Of a stretch of 64,000 nucleotides of DNA, positions 12,347 through 25,595 are shown one piece after another. Within the stretch, counting starts at the first letter, position 1. The number at the start of each line of letters is the position of its first letter. Made by a program: the position numbers and the translations under genes. The notes below the pieces were generated by a model. The model ran no database searches. It was not told the origin of the DNA and saw only the letters and a list, made by a program, of their open reading frames with translations. The stretch is from Andrena cerasifolii (Eukaryota > Arthropoda > Insecta > Hymenoptera > Andrenidae), in contig NC_135121.1 of NCBI RefSeq assembly GCF_050908995.1, positions 12,338,001-12,402,000 on the forward strand. Reading direction: 5' to 3'.

Positions 12347-12484
12347 GGAGCAAAAACCGACTAACCCACATTGGAAAAGAATTAAATTCTCCTATTTTAT
12401 ACGATCAGCACAGCCTATTGGCGCACATTATGGCTACTAACTCAATTTCGCAAATAAATGTGGGTTAGTCCGTTTTTTGCTTCC
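12347..12484. repeat. 138-bp inverted-repeat element
   Basis: GGAGCAAAAACCGACTAACC with CACATT (12347-12373) is mirrored at 12457-12484. The loop is about 80 bp of AT-rich DNA. Size and layout match a short MITE. No clear target duplication. Confidence 0.65.
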
Positions 12485-13531
12485 AACGGAGGAGCACGTG
12501 AGCATGCAAGCGTCCAGGGCTTTCCCTGCGAATCCGCGATTCGAACGGTGCAAAATCGCAGTGTCCATTCAGCTGACAGCTGCCGCCCCCACCCTCGCGA
12601 ATCGCTGGCGAGTTTCACGCAAAAAGGGGAAAAAGCACAGTTCACGCGCGGCACGCGAACTATTCCGAGTTTAATGGGCGATATCGAGCGCGGCGAGGCT
12701 AATTGTAAACCGTTTGAACGAGAAATATCAGCACGGAGAGTGGCTGGCGCTCGGCGCGAAAAACCAGATTACGGAGGTGTTATTGGGCCGCGTTGGTATT
12801 TCATTTTCGAATCACCGCGTTCCACGATGCTAGGCGACGATACGATTCCCCGCTGCGTTTCTCCTGTCAACCTGGAGCGCTGCAAAAATCAGCGGGACGA
12901 GTTCGCGTCGATTTCGAGCTGCTTTGTACAATGCCGGACTTCTGTTACATTTTATGCGAAAGGTGAAAGCGGGCGAAATTCGACAGATTTGCAAGTGGAT
13001 TCCGCTTGGAGGCGGGCAGACGCGAAAAGTGGTCCGGAACGCTGGGATCGTGATACTTTGGAGCCGTGGTCGCGGCACACTCGCCTCAGCTTTTGTTTCG
13101 AGCCTCGAGTACGGTCTGTGTTCGCGTTCCCCGTGCTTTCTCTGTGCTTCGTTCGCGGTCCACGGAAAACGGAGGCATGTTGAGCAAACAGGGGATACAG
13201 CTGGATTCCCCGGGGCCACCACGGGCAATTTTTAGCGGGAGCGTGACTGCGAAATGCGGGGGGTGTGTGCGGTATCGTATTGTTGCGATGTGTCCTTTGG
13301 GATCTGCTTATGGGGGAGCGAGCGTGTACCGCGGGTACGTTTCAACGCGGGGTGGCGCGATGCTCCGAGGGGAATCGCCAGGGGGTGGTTCGGAACAGTA
13401 ATTCGCAGGTGAGGAATAAAGTTATCGAGATGTGAAAGTGAGGAATAAAGTTATCGAGAAATCCACGTGGAAAGGGTGAGCCGAGAAATCGCTCGGTTCT
13501 GGTCCCACGATTTCGGAACTGAATTTCGCGC
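12485..13531. other. GC-rich block with long but unconvincing open frames
   Basis: The longest open frame of the window crosses here (12458-13183, 241 codons, plus strand). Its start lies inside the inverted-repeat element at 12347-12484, two other frames are open over the same span, and the product is rich in R, S and C without hydrophobic-core periodicity or a recognisable motif. I treat it as chance openness. A short exact duplication (GAGGAATAAAGTTATCGAGA) occurs at about 13411 and 13440. Confidence 0.5.
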
Positions 13532-13582
13532 CAGCGAAGGGCAAACATTTTATTTAAATAAAATTTCAGATAACGAATAAAA
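13532..13582 (+). mobile_element. solo end of the hAT-like family seen at 52686-52986
   Basis: CAGCGAAGGGCAAACATTTT followed by the palindrome TTTATTTAAATAAA and CAGATAACGAATAAAAGG. It aligns with the left end of 52686-52986 and with the minus-strand copy at 38150-38202. Only one end is recognisable here. Confidence 0.6.
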
Positions 13583-13794
13583 GGATAGGGTAACTCGGGG
13601 TGATATGTCACAGTTAACTTTGAAACGCGATATCTCACAAGTATAAGTAGATACAAGGAAATAGATAAAACCACGTGAAAGTGGTTTACTAATTCTGTAT
13701 ATTGACTAATAAGTAAAGATATGTAACTTGTACAAACCCCGGCTGTGGGGTTAGTTGACTTGATATTTACTTTTCAGTTTTAACCCTTTGCCTG

Positions 13795-13910
13795 CGAAAG
13801 GCGTGTATATGCTGTCACAGTTCCATCAATATATACGAAAGGCGTATACATACGCAGCCAAATCCATCAATATAGTATACGAAAGGCGTACATATATATC
13901 CTACGACCAA
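13795..13910 (+). repeat. three-copy ~42-bp degenerate tandem repeat
   Basis: The word CGAAAGGCGT recurs at 13795, 13836 and 13880, each followed by a TATA-rich stretch. The first two are followed by TCCATCAATATA. The array starts just after TTTAACCCTTTGC (13779-13792). Confidence 0.75.
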
Positions 13911-16900
13911 CAAATTTTTTTATTTTTTTTCACTCCTTCACACTGTTATTTTCTTTGTTAAGTATCATGGTGTTAGATACTGAAATTATTTTCTACTTGT
14001 TTCTTATGTTCTATTTGGAAGGCCTGAGAGTTTGAAGGGAGGATAGGGTTTAAAACTGGCAGGGGTGAGTTTGGAGGGATTTGTGGTGGAGGAAGTGGAT
14101 TTGAGCAGCTAAACTCTTTGCCTCGACTTCATATCGAGGATAAAAAGTGCAATTTTAGTGGTATTCCTATGCTTAAGTACTCAAATAACCCCGTCCGACA
14201 TTGTCAACATGTTGAGGGTTGTACGTACAACACCCCCGCGCACCGGATAATATGAACTACCCTAAATTATAGTCAATGCACCACGTTTCCACAAAGTATT
14301 CATGAAAAAACATCAAGCAATACTTAGTGGACAAAAATTCACAAATAGTCGAAACAAAAATATTTACTTCCCGCCGACCTTTTTAGATTTTTCATTCTCA
14401 CTGATAGAAACCGCAAGTTTTTGTCACGGTGACACATCGAATGGCAAGCTGTTCATTCATATGCTTCAATATCGCGAATCGCAGCATAATTTATAACACA
14501 AAACAAAAATTAAAGGGAATTAGTCAATTAACATTCCTCCACAAAGAACTAGGAAGATTCATCGAATCGACTTTGAAAATTCGGCCGATACAAGACCACG
14601 CCCCATTTGCTTTCCTTTACGAGCAGCAGTAATGTCAGACTGCTGTGAAGCAATTCAAGTTTCTTCGAACCCTCCGGCTCAGCGATATTAGACCGACTGT
14701 AATCGACCCAAAAACGCAGGCCTGGCATAGCTGACGCAACCTAAAATAGTATCTATCTTAATTATATACAGGCGACTTCCACGTAACGCTGCCACACAGT
14801 TACCAGTGATTCTGAAAAAGTACAGAGGCCTACACGTGTCACTCGAAAATTGACACCGAATGTTTTCGACTTGCAGGGCGACGCAAGGAATAATTCTAGA
14901 CCTAATTTCCCTGTTCGTGGAGCGCCGAGTTTTCCCTCAACTTCTTCCATTTCCTTAAAACTGTTAAAGTATATTCGTATTTCCTCTGGTGCCATTCTTT
15001 TCCGTTGGGGATGTCACGCAAGATTTCCGCGCGAATTTTCGCAGCTGCGGCTGAAATCCGAGCCGGCCGTTCGCGTAGCTCGCCTGTCTGGTTGTTAATG
15101 GAGAGCACAGCTGCTGCGTACGGTAAATTGACGAGATTTGTCCGCTGCTAAGTACGTACGACCGTTGGTCTGCTTAATTGAAAGCAATTATTTCGGGCGT
15201 ACGTTGTGAAATGGACTATCCAGTCGCGAGTTTGTATCATACAATCGGCGATTAATCGCTGAACAACCCACTCACGTTCATCCCTAACTCAGTGTACTTG
15301 AAATCCTAAATCCTGCTCATCCAGTACCAACCGACGCCTCTGCTTATCCATGCACCCTTTCCTCCAGGTTCAAATGTAGGATGAGGAGAAAAAACAGAAC
15401 TGTCGAAGCAGAAAGGATTATAAGGTTCAAACACTCCCGTAAGATAACGTTAAATATTTGGCGTACTGGTTAGAAAAAGGAAATGTCCACTCTGCATTGG
15501 AAGAAAATACGGAATGTCCTCGCTCCTTGCCAAAGCACAAACTTTTGTTGTCAAGGTAAACCAAGAAATTATATAAGAAAATTAAATTCATTGAACCTTG
15601 TTTCTTTACTGATGGCCTAAAGTATTAACACTTAATTTCCTCGATAAAGCTGTTTTGTGACATTCCCTATTACTCTTCATATGCAATGAATCCTGCTCCG
15701 ATCTCGCGCGTCACCCCCGCCCCCAAGTTCCACCGGAGGCAAGCCAAGGTCCCGAACTTCCCTTAAAACTATCCGCCACAAAACAGCCTCTCCAGCTCTC
15801 GCTCGTTCCCCGCGGATGGACAAGAAAGGGCCCTGGAAAATTCCGCGAAACAAGTATAGAATCAAATTCTCCAGGACGGAAGCGAGAAAATCCCCCAAGG
15901 GGGAGGCAAGTGGCCGCAAAGAAGAATAAAGGGGGAGCTCCTTGGAAACGTAATTGTACACGGGAAAGGTCCAATTTACTGGACAATCCCGCTGTTACGT
16001 GCGATAAAAATTGAGGCCAGCCGGGAACGCGATCACGGACGTCGGGATCCACCCCCACCAGAGAGCCGAGGGTGAGGGCTTAAACGTTTGTTTCCGATTA
16101 GGGAGCATGGCTGGCTGCCAGACACCCACGAACAGCTCCTCGAACACGATCGGATCACGACAGTTTCCTTCCTCTCCAGCCTCCTTCGTTGGCCCTTGGA
16201 TCCCCTCTGGCTGACTTCGCGAGAAATGACAGAGGGGGCAGGTCGGACGCCCGAGCTCGTAAAAAAAGGAACTCTCTGCCCCGTCCAGCTGTTCCACCAG
16301 CATCGAGGATCCGAGCCCAGCTTTTTACCATCGGCAATGAAAGCTTTGATAGCGTATGTCCGTCAAATTACCTCTTGAGAGACCTCGTGGAATCTGGATT
16401 TTAATTTTCTTCCTGCTTTACGAGAGCCATTAAAGCGCCTTTTCCTGGCAAAGAGCCGAAGGAGCGGGCTATGCGCTTTGAGGAAACGATCGCAATATTT
16501 GCAGAGGCATCATCCCTCCGCGAGGCGCTCTGCTCTTCCAAGTGCGTGTAATGTTGTGGGCAGGGAGGCACAAACGCTATCAGACTTCCAAAGAGGGTGG
16601 AAGAATATGCCACGGATCGGTGGGGAAAGTTTGACGGGCAGGGCGGGAAGGGGAGCGAAGCTATCCAAGTTTTCTCACCAGTCGCGACGTATCCGAGGAT
16701 CACGCAGTAGTTCCAGTGGCTGACAAGTCAGAAAGCGGGGACCGAGGGAAACATATATCCGCGCGTACGTTCCGTGGGAAGTTATCCTGTTAGCCCAAAC
16801 ACTTCCCCAAGGTAGAGAACTCTATATCCGCGGAAATGAGGGGCGACGCGGGGGTGGTTATTGTTTCTACCCAACGTGACGGCGGGACGATCCGTTCTCG

Positions 16901-17451
16901 ACGAGCATTGGCAAGAAATATCGTCCATAGAAGGAGCAGAAGATCGTTCCTCCGCTCGAGGGTTTTCGCAAATAATTCCGACCCATCGGAAGAGTGATTT
17001 TCATAGGAAAAGAGAATGGTATAGAAATCCCATTCAGCATCCTTCCTGGCTGCGCTTAATCCCTCAATTAATTCAAACCCAATACCGAAGCTCCGAAGCT
17101 CCTAATTACCGTCCCTCGGCCTCTCTTTCCACGGTCATTCGCTTCCACAGTGGAGCAGGTAATGCTTCGCCTGTCCCGGAAAAAAGTGAAGCGTGAAGGA
17201 CTCGTGCAACCCCGACACACGTTCCCTGGTTCACGCGAAACCGCCCGAGAACGTATTAATTATGCCCTCGATACGGGGCATTCAACAGACGCGTTTCATA
17301 ACGCGTTCGTTAATTACATTGGATTTAAGCTGGGGCGTGTGCGGCTTTCCAAGATGGATTCGCATTAAATTTGCCTCGAGTGCGTCTAATCACGCGATCC
17401 GTCTGCGCGTAAGCCGCACCGAGTCGAAGGCGAGCGAATTTGAGAAAGGAT
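13911..17451. other. non-coding block
   Basis: AT-rich to about 14,620, then mixed and GC-rich. A 12-bp perfect palindrome, TTGTACGTACAA, lies near 14219-14230. Frames at 14302-14632 and in 15677-16404 have no coding signature. No transposon ends or RNA genes recognised over these 3.5 kb. Confidence 0.45.
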
Positions 17452-17769
17452 TGTAGCGGTACCTCCGACACCGCCACCAGAGGGCCTCTCGACCGTTTTG
17501 CTCTCTCGCAAGTGCTCCCTCATCTACTCCTTTGTATATATACCCGTTTTGTTACATCTATAGCCGGATCCAGACTTGAATGCGTATACGCTGAGCAGGC
17601 TGAGCGCGCACGAATGACGCATGCGGAGAGGTCGAAAGTGTCATTGTGTCTTTCTCCACCAACTTCTGTGCTTAGCTCTTAGCCCACTCCACAGTCGTAA
17701 AGATAGTGTGATTAGCTAAATAAACTTTTACAGCTCAACCCTGCGAGTGATCCTGTTTACCAATACACA
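17452..17769 (+). mobile_element. probable solo LTR
   Basis: Starts TGTAGCGGTACCTCCGACAC with an adjoining CCGCCACCAGAGGG motif. A TATA box (TGTATATATACC) lies near 17535 and an AATAAA signal near 17719. The end is CCAATACACA at 17769. TG...CA termini, an internal promoter and a polyadenylation signal within ~320 bp are the layout of an insect retroelement LTR. No internal gag/pol, no second LTR within the window, and no matching 4-5 bp flanks, so it would be an old solo LTR formed by recombination. The exact 3' end is uncertain by a few bases. Confidence 0.5.
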
Positions 17770-20700
17770 GGGTGATTCTCCAGCGACGCCTGATACCGCG
17801 TAGCGAGGACAACCCCCCGCAAGTGCCTCACTGAATTTTATGGGTTTCGACCCTCGAAACGGTTGGACTACCATTAAAAAGTTAGAAATGTCCAAGAGTT
17901 TCGAATCAGATCTTTGCGAAAACCACGTCAATTGATTCCTTATGTTTCGACGATGAAACTAACACCAAGAACCACGTAATTCGGACCATAATGAAGGAAA
18001 TTTCGTGAAAAATTGATTTATATCATTTCAAGCTGAATTCGTTAAACATAGTCTCGTGTGATTTTTTAATACAACAGCGAGTCGGTCAGGTTGTATGAAT
18101 TAAGAACAATGCTGGGTGTAGTGAAGAAAAGAAAGACAAATTGTTTAATAAAATAGAGCTTTAAAGTCTATCATATGGTAATTGCATTATATTGTTGAAA
18201 ATGTAATTTTTAGACTTTTGATTAACTGTTCACGACAATATTAGCAATGTATTAAATTCATTCACATAGATCCATCCTTCGTGATTAAACAAAAAAGACG
18301 CAAGTCCATACCTCCAATAATTTAGGTCATTAAAATTAATTTCTGCAGGCGGGTTTCGTAAAAATCACCGAAAGCAGATAACTTTGAAGATTTGTATTTT
18401 TCAAATAATTTCGCATCTGCAAGAATGAGGACTTAACCTTCCCTAATTTCATATCGACTACCATACGTTTCAATATCATGAAAATCCGAGACATCGTGGA
18501 TTTTAGAAAATTATCACATCTGCTTCTATCTTCCACGCTGAACGCAATGCACTCGAAACTTCCTTTGATCAACGTTGCCAGGTTCGAGGGAAAATGGGGA
18601 AAATAGAGTATACTTAGTGAAACTAATTGTAAGTGACGTTATGACACAAACTGTAGACAAATGGAAGTGGAGGGATTAAGAGGTTGGCAGAGTGAGAGAT
18701 TGAGAGACAGTAGACGGGTCACTCAAGTCACGTGATGCTAGTGAGGTAGAGGCATAGAGTGGTAGTGAAGATAATGTGACGTCATAGAGTATTTCCCTCG
18801 GAGGGAATTTCTCCTGGCAACGCTGTTCCAAAACGCAACTTCCTTTTCCTCCTCCAATCCTACCCTTCGCTCATTCCCAACCACCGCCAAAAGACCATGG
18901 TTCTCCACCCTAAAAAATCACCCCCGAAGTTTTCCTCAAGCTTCGCCACCCCTCCCGGTTACGGCAAGGTTGTAAAGCCCTTCAACTCGCCCTGCGACGC
19001 CCTTGCGAAATCCCTCGAAACGATGGAGCTTCGCGGAGAACCTCCACGCGATTAGAAGTCAGGCTACTCTCTGCCTCTTCGATTCTCTCCGATGCTCGCG
19101 TTCCTCGCACGTGCACCAGCAAACTTTCGCGCTGCAGACAACCTGGAGAATATTTCCCATGGAAACTCGGTTACGCCGCTAACGAAGACGAACTTCTCGC
19201 CTGCCAGAGATTCGGGCGACTGTCTCAAAGGGGGCTAGGCGCTAGGCGGCTGACAAAGGGGAAAAAGTGAGCTCGTAAATTCGATTGGAGGCTCGTCGTC
19301 CAGGACGTGACTCAGATTACACGGGCAGATTCGATTGATATAGAGGATGAGAAAAAGAAGGTGGATGAGGGCGGGTTAGGTAGGAGGAAGGTGGAAGGAG
19401 GATGTTCGGTAGGAAGTTTGCCTGGCGAGCGGCTCGAGGCCTCGATAAAGGGAACGAGCGGCAAGAAAACGGGGAAGATTCGCTATAAAGGAATTCAATC
19501 GAGCGGTCAGGATTACCGGGCCGCTGTAGCAAGGCTTTGCCCAATAAGCTGACGCCTGAAATTAGTTTCCATCTTCCCCCCCTTGGAGGGAGCTGGCAGG
19601 AGCTGGCCCCCCGTTCCTTCCTATTTTCTCCTGGCTGCATGCTTCCTACAGGCAATAGTCCTTGCCCGAGTTCCTGCATAAGCTCGCTTTACTTCTGCAT
19701 CGCCGATCTTTTTTCCAACGTGCTCGCTCATTCCCCAGCTGGCTACCGCCGGCTTTCTCTCCCCCGCTGTTCCTCGGAGAGAGAGAGAGTGTGCCAGGCA
19801 ACGAGAATATTTCCGGGCCATCGTCTTGGAGAGTCTTCGTCGTATTTCGCCGTGCAGCTTGGAGACTGAGCTTGGATGGCTCCTCGAGACGAGAGAAGCG
19901 GCAGTCGTTCAAGTGCGCGGCGAATTTCCTGAAGCAGCCGCTCTTAGGACCTGCTAGTTGACTGTATTATGGCTCGGATGGGTAGGGAGCAGCGCAGGAG
20001 CAAGTTCCACTCCGCGGGATGCGGAAACGGTGGTCGCGCGATTCATAGCGAGGTAGCTATTATTAGGGTGTCCTCTGAGAGATCCCAGCACGCAAGCGAT
20101 TAGGGCCAGAGGGTGAAGGATATGGAGGAAGTAGGTCAGAGACTCGTGGCGGTACCTAAGTCAGAGATGACTAGATTAGAGATCCCCTAGCGAGAGGTAC
20201 CTAGGTCAGGGATCCCGGTAGTCTGCAGTAGTAGATAAAATCTAGATAGCTACGGGAATTCAGGGGACAAAGGAATTCGGGCGTTTCCGACGGGGGCATA
20301 AAGCCCGGGGACGCGGGGGGCGGGCATTCGGGCGCGCGCTGTTTCCCCGGGAAAAATTCTGCCACTCAAGAAGCTTAATATTCTATGGAGGATATTAGCT
20401 TTCGTGGAACGCTGGCGTGTCGTACAATCGCGGGAAATTCTTAAGGAAAATTGCCGAGCCGCTGGGACAGCGGCTGAATACAGCGAAATTTACGGGCGCC
20501 GAGGTCCGCGCAACTTTTTCAACCCTCCAAAGACGCTCGCTCTCGCACTGAGTCACGTACCGGGCTGTATATATCGCGTCTGGATGCGCACACGCTTCGG
20601 CTTCAATTACACGCGAGTTCCAATGCGGTGCAGCTCGAGCGAAGAATAAAAGCTCCACGGTCCGGCGTGGGATTAGGGCCGGTAACTTTGGATCAAAGCT

Positions 20701-21951
20701 CCGCGTTATTGATCGAAAGCGGGGTTGGATCGACGTCCCAGCTGCCCCGACGAAGTCCCAGATACATTTATCAATCGCGACCGGGGCTATTCTCGCGAAA
20801 CGGGACAGTGGAGTTATTTAATTGCACGGGGACGAAGTTGTCCCCGCCACCGGGACAGAATTAATTCGTGGGAACGGCGGGGCACGTCCGCCATCGAAAG
20901 CAGGTCGAGCACAAGGCGTCGCGGAGTTTTCTACTGCCGCGGAAGAAGGCTTAAACGCGGGGCTAAAGAAAATTCAACGCGGCGGCACGGTCGAAAGGTA
21001 TTCCATTTCCATATATCTTCTATATTGTCCCGAGCAGCGAAACCTACATACAGCCCGCGCCCATTGTGACTCTAACAATGGAACTTTATACCGGTACATA
21101 AAGCTGCGTGACAGCTGTCACCATGCACAGACTTTCCAATAATGGGACGAGAATACCGGCACAGTATCCTTACGCTTCAACAGCGGGGGGACACGTCTGC
21201 GTGGAAAAATTCGATTAGGTCGGGCTCCGAGTTCGATTACCGCGACAGGTCGCCCTAGAAACGCCACCGCGGCTCCGAGCAGACGAGTCGTTGGAGCTGA
21301 CAGCCGATCTCTCAAATTTTCGCTCGGTTCACGAGAAGAGCTCCGCGCGACGCTCGCTTTTTAATGAGCATCCGAGGAACTTAAGAACCCTACTATTTCG
21401 GGAGCAGATGGCTAATAGTTTACACGGCTTGGCGAGTTCTATACATAGCGCGAGCTGGCAAATGCTCATTAATTCCTCAGCGTCGGATGACGAGCAGGAC
21501 TCGCGATACGAAGGCCGTCTGGAGCTGCGGTATAACGAGCGGAGCTTGTCAAGGCTCTTGAAGCGAAGGCACAGCGAACAGGGTCCAAGGTCTACGTTCC
21601 CTAGCCGAAACAGAAGCGTGCCGAGCAGTTCGCCTGTATTTTCTGCAGTTTCGTGGTAGTAGCAGTTGTTGAATTAAAGTCCACAAACTTTTGATGCAGA
21701 ACTACGTATTTCCCTGCAGCAGATACGCAACGGGTATGGGCGGCAAGTCTGAGAATTGATCACGAAAAAGTGCAACATCCTTTCGCCGCTACTGCTAGCA
21801 AACGAAAAGAGATGGAGGGGTGATTTATGTAGCGTTACATGGAGGAAGGAACTCTGCAACTAAAACTATACGAACTGTTATTATAATTTGAATCTGAGCG
21901 ACCTGCGACGACGCGAAAATTAACGAGATTGATTGTAGTTCTATGTTGAAA
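17770..21951. other. non-coding block
   Basis: AT-rich 17,930-18,600, then GC-rich to 21,650. A short (AG)n run lies near 19780-19793. GGTACCTAnGTCAGnGAT occurs twice near 20151 and 20197. The many open frames of 60-120 codons overlap on both strands and are not protein-like. Confidence 0.45.
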
Positions 21952-22324
21952 TAAGGTGAACGTCCCAATTTCTGCTGATTTAAGAGGTTACTCGTTATAG
22001 AGAAGGTGTACAAAATTTGTTTGTGATGAAAATTTGCAGAGTAATTGATTAATTCTTTAATAACGAATCAACCAATTCGAAAACTATTTAAGAAAGATAT
22101 TTCAAGATGTTTAACTATTAGTAATTTGTAATTAAATACAATGCTCTAAATGTATTTCTACTCACGAAAAATGGAGAGGTTTTATAACACAACAGTAAGG
22201 CATAAAATAATGATAAACAAAAAAATAAAATGCCTTCGAATAGAAATAGAGGTTACAGCATACATTGAATTGTGAGGCTATGTTGCTAATATTTTGGTGA
22301 GTAGAAATTCGGACATTTGCCATA
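21952..22324. mobile_element. TA-flanked MITE (~373 bp), mariner-like candidate
   Basis: Left end TAAGGTGAACGTCCCAATTT; right end, reverse-complemented, TATGGCAAATGTCCGAATTT. Both continue into CTGCT/CTACTCA. TA dinucleotides flank both ends. The AT-rich interior has no transposase frame. Words of the same terminus (GCAGAAATTGGGACATTCAC) recur near 50699-50719, so the family has more members. Confidence 0.65.
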
Positions 22325-23394
22325 TGCAGCATAATACATTTTTGCTTAAGAATTTTTTCACGCAGGGGTTACTTGGGGGTGGCGATAAAGAAAAATATAG
22401 TAATGAAAAAACCACTCTGGTGGTGACATCGACGAATCGGATCATGAAACACGCGGTCCGATTGCACTAGCCTTCTTGCTTCTTGAACCCATTTTGTGAT
22501 GCCAATTCAATTAAAATTTTAAAACCGAAATTTAAAAATATTCGCTTTTTTAGCATAAACTTAATAAGTTTTAAAAATAAGCGATTTTCTGCCCCTCTGA
22601 GCTCCACGCATGCGCGTTGAGTTACCAACTCTAGTCACAGCAGTGCTTAACCCTTCTTAACAGGAGGGTTCAGCGTTTCGACCAATGCAACCGGTACCGC
22701 AACTAGGCGCTGCTCTAGAAAAGAATGCCTTCGTGCTGGGGTGTTAAAAAGTGGTTAGCTCTCCTTGTGGGAGCGTTCTAGGGACAACATTCGTTTATCC
22801 GCGAGTTTCCAATGTGATTTTCACGCCGTCGAAGCGGAGGATTCGGTGAAGGGAGGGTGGAGGTGGGTATCGTGCCCGGTCCTCGTTATTTAGAGCCACT
22901 CGAGGAACAACGAAGCCCGCTGGCAGCCAGGAAACACCTCGAAGAAACATTGATAAACGAGCACACTCGGAGAGCACGTCGGCATTTTATGAGCGCGGCT
23001 TTACGACGTGGAACATTGTAAATGTTACAGAAGGGACCACTGCTCGAGCACCGCTACCAGCCCCTGGGATTCATAATTTTCGGTAAAAAGAGTCGAGGAG
23101 GACGCGATTCGAGCGTTCGACGGGTTGCGAAGAGCCCGCCACTATCCGTGGAAGGGAGACTCAGCTATGCAACAGGGATGCGTTGTCTTCACTGGCGTTA
23201 CCCCAAAGAGGGTTGAAAAGAATCAACTGTTTCCTCCTCGACTAATATCACTATAGGAGCGCGAAGACTCTTCGGTTGGTAAAGTATGTTTGGAACAGAG
23301 CGATTCCGACGGAGAAATGATGTTTATGTCAGAGTATCGAATGTGTCGGGGGTGTGAGGTTTGTATGGTTTCTCCGAATGCAGAGTGCTGTGAG
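22325..23394. other. non-coding block
   Basis: AT-rich to about 22,580, then GC-rich. No open frame with protein-like composition and no inverted ends found. Confidence 0.4.
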
Positions 23395-23530
23395 CAGGGG
23401 TTGAAACGGTTCCGAAAATAACTGTTTCAAACTGTTATGTATCGGTTCCGAATGAAACAGTTATGAAGAATCGATATTCTGAATAACTGTTAGGTGTAAC
23501 GAACCGAAATTTCGGACTGTGTCGATTTCG
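23395..23530. repeat. internally repetitive segment with inverted 12-mers
   Basis: CGGTTCCGAA occurs twice. ATAACTGTTTCA near 23421 is the exact reverse complement of TGAAACAGTTAT near 23454. The segment begins CAGGGGTTGAAACGGTTCCG and ends GGTCCCGGCTCTA, which loosely resembles hAT termini, but the ends pair poorly and the flanks share no 8-bp duplication. Confidence 0.4.
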
Positions 23531-23857
23531 GTCCCGGCTCTACAGATTTAATATATTTAGAATTACCTTGCTACAGATACTTTTCTACTCAATCCTTAGG
23601 GGAAAGTGACATCTTTTTTACAAGTGTTCATAATTTTCACAAAAACCATACTTTAAAGAATCTCTACATATTTCTTTAGTGAATATCATGTAGAAAATGA
23701 AAATGTTGGTTCTTTGCTCTAGGTCCAACTGCTTTGCAGTTATCATGCACAGCGATTTGACGCGTTCAAAAAAGAAGGACCGGTACCAGCGCGACGCTAC
23801 TTTGCTCGAAGGAAAGAAATAATTTTTTTTCCGTGTACATCGATAGTTAGGGTGGAT

Positions 23858-24039
23858 GTACCAATAAATGGACACGTACCAGTGAATGGACATTTTTTAT
23901 TAAAATAAGTAAAGTAAGTTATTAAAATAAGCAACTAATTAATTAAAGACTTCTTTGAATTCATGGAATCAATCGCGCTGCAAACATAATTTTATAATAG
24001 TGTTCATTCATTAGCCTTACGTGTTCATTTATTGGTGCA
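23858..24039. mobile_element. short inverted-repeat element (~182 bp)
   Basis: The left terminus CCAATAAATGGACACGTACC is mirrored by the reverse complement of the right terminus, CCAATAAATGAACACGTAAG, and similarity continues for ~40 bp. TA precedes the left end and the equivalent on the right is TG, compatible with a decayed TA target duplication. The AT-rich interior has no coding capacity. Confidence 0.6.
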
Positions 24040-24884
24040 GCATTTATGTGTCGTTATAGATTTCTCATTTTCTTTATCCTTTTCTCAAAAAAAAAAAATT
24101 TAAAGATAGCTGCCTTCTTAGGCTACAAAGCGGTGCAAACCTTTAAGATTAAGTACCTACATCTGGATCTGCCAGAAGCAATATTTCGCAGCTTCCTCTC
24201 CCAAGCGCAAATGCATGTGTAACATTTGAAATAAATTTTGCTACTCACAAGTGTTTTTCTACGCCGTAACACTGCCCCGGGTGTATCGATCGAAATTGCC
24301 CGCAACTTGATCAGGATCGGCAGTGTAATCTAACTTGCCGCGCCCTTTGATAGCCGCGCGATGGACGTAATCGATATTGTACGGGTAACGAGGCCATGGC
24401 GCCCCGAAGTGTATCGATTGTGTTCTGAAAATATCGCTACCACCCCCGTTCGGCACGAGCTTCCGTTTCCGGACGACCGGTTATTACCTGCAAACTTGGC
24501 CCCCAGAGGGTATCGAAAGTCTGACTATATAAGTTTCTTCAACTGCTCTAGCTGCGAGAGCAGCTTCTCATATTCCTTCGGACCGCCTTCATTTCGGCTG
24601 GAGGCAAGTTTCGAGGGCCGTACGCAACGCCGGTCTTTCGGCATCGATGCCCACTTTACAGTGTCTTCTTCTTTTACGGGGCATACATTTGAGAGAGAAG
24701 GAGCAAAGGTGGAAGGGGAGAAGGAAAGAAGTGAGCTACTTAGTGGACTCATCAGAAAGGCTTTATCTAGCAGACCCTGCTTCAGTTGCGGGGATCTTAG
24801 GAGGTAGGATGAAGCAGGTATATGTATATAGAAATCGGTGATTGAGGGAGAACTTGCGTGGGAGCGGAATCAATTTCATTTTTG
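24040..24884. other. non-coding block
   Basis: Contains a poly-A run near 24089-24098, then GC-rich sequence. A 148-codon frame at 24361-24807 overlaps an antisense frame of 75 codons and shows no protein motif; it is not called. Confidence 0.4.
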
Positions 24885-25595
24885 TTAAGCGGGAGCCTGG
24901 TGTAGCGGAGTGAAGAAATTGATTTCTTTTTTTGCATAAATCAATGGTTGAACATCACGATAATATGTTCCCAAAGCCGCAAAACGAAATTCGAAAAATT
25001 AAAGCGGATATATAGCCGGTTTTGCTACGGAGCACCAGGCTACCAGAAAACTTGTAATGTGTTTTTCTCGAAACGACAGTTTTACAATTTGCGGGCAATG
25101 TAACTCCAAAAATATTCAACCAATCGACATGACCTTGTGCACGGATGTTTGCGAACATTTTCTTCACAGAGCTTAGCTGTTGGTATACTGATATTGTTTA
25201 AATAAATAATTTTCTTACACATTCAAGGAAAAATTTCTTTGAAAAAAGTTAACTTTTTTCAAGAGGCCGCCATTTGTTCAATTTTGCACCTTTTAAGTTA
25301 TGAATTTATACGATTTGTGCGTGCACTCATAAACTAAACAAAAATTGTTCGATTTTTGGTTCCAGAGGAATACAGTAGACGCTACGTTGCCCGCAGTGGA
25401 ACAATTGCGTCGCAAACGGACTGGGCATAAGCCCGTATAACTCTGTTATTTGCCGGTCTTTTTTGATACAATTTATTTTTTATCTACCTTAATCTGATAA
25501 TACAATATCCCGAAAGTTTCAGAAAGATCGATTAAATACTTTCTTTAAAAAAAAATCCCGAAAAATGCCTCGGTTTTCACCGGGCTCCCCCTTAA
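24885..25595. mobile_element. TTAA-flanked non-autonomous element (711 bp)
   Basis: TTAA at 24885-24888 and 25592-25595. The terminal repeats are GCGGGAGCCTGGTG on the left and, reverse-complemented, GGGGGAGCCCGGTG on the right. A TTAA duplication with short terminal repeats is characteristic of piggyBac-type transposition. There is no transposase frame inside. The right ~130 bp, read in reverse, aligns with the left part of 62522-62799 (GAGGC, TTTTCGGGA, TTAAAG, AATCGATCTTTCT, ATATTGTATT), so both belong to one family. Confidence 0.7.

Noticed and set aside
12458..13183. 241-codon open frame, the longest in the window
   Set aside because: Starts inside an inverted-repeat element, lies in stop-poor GC-rich DNA with other frames open over the same span, and gives an R/S/C-rich product with no recognisable domain.
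23395..23530. hAT element
   Set aside because: CAGGGG... and ...CTCTA ends pair poorly and the flanks do not share 8 bp.
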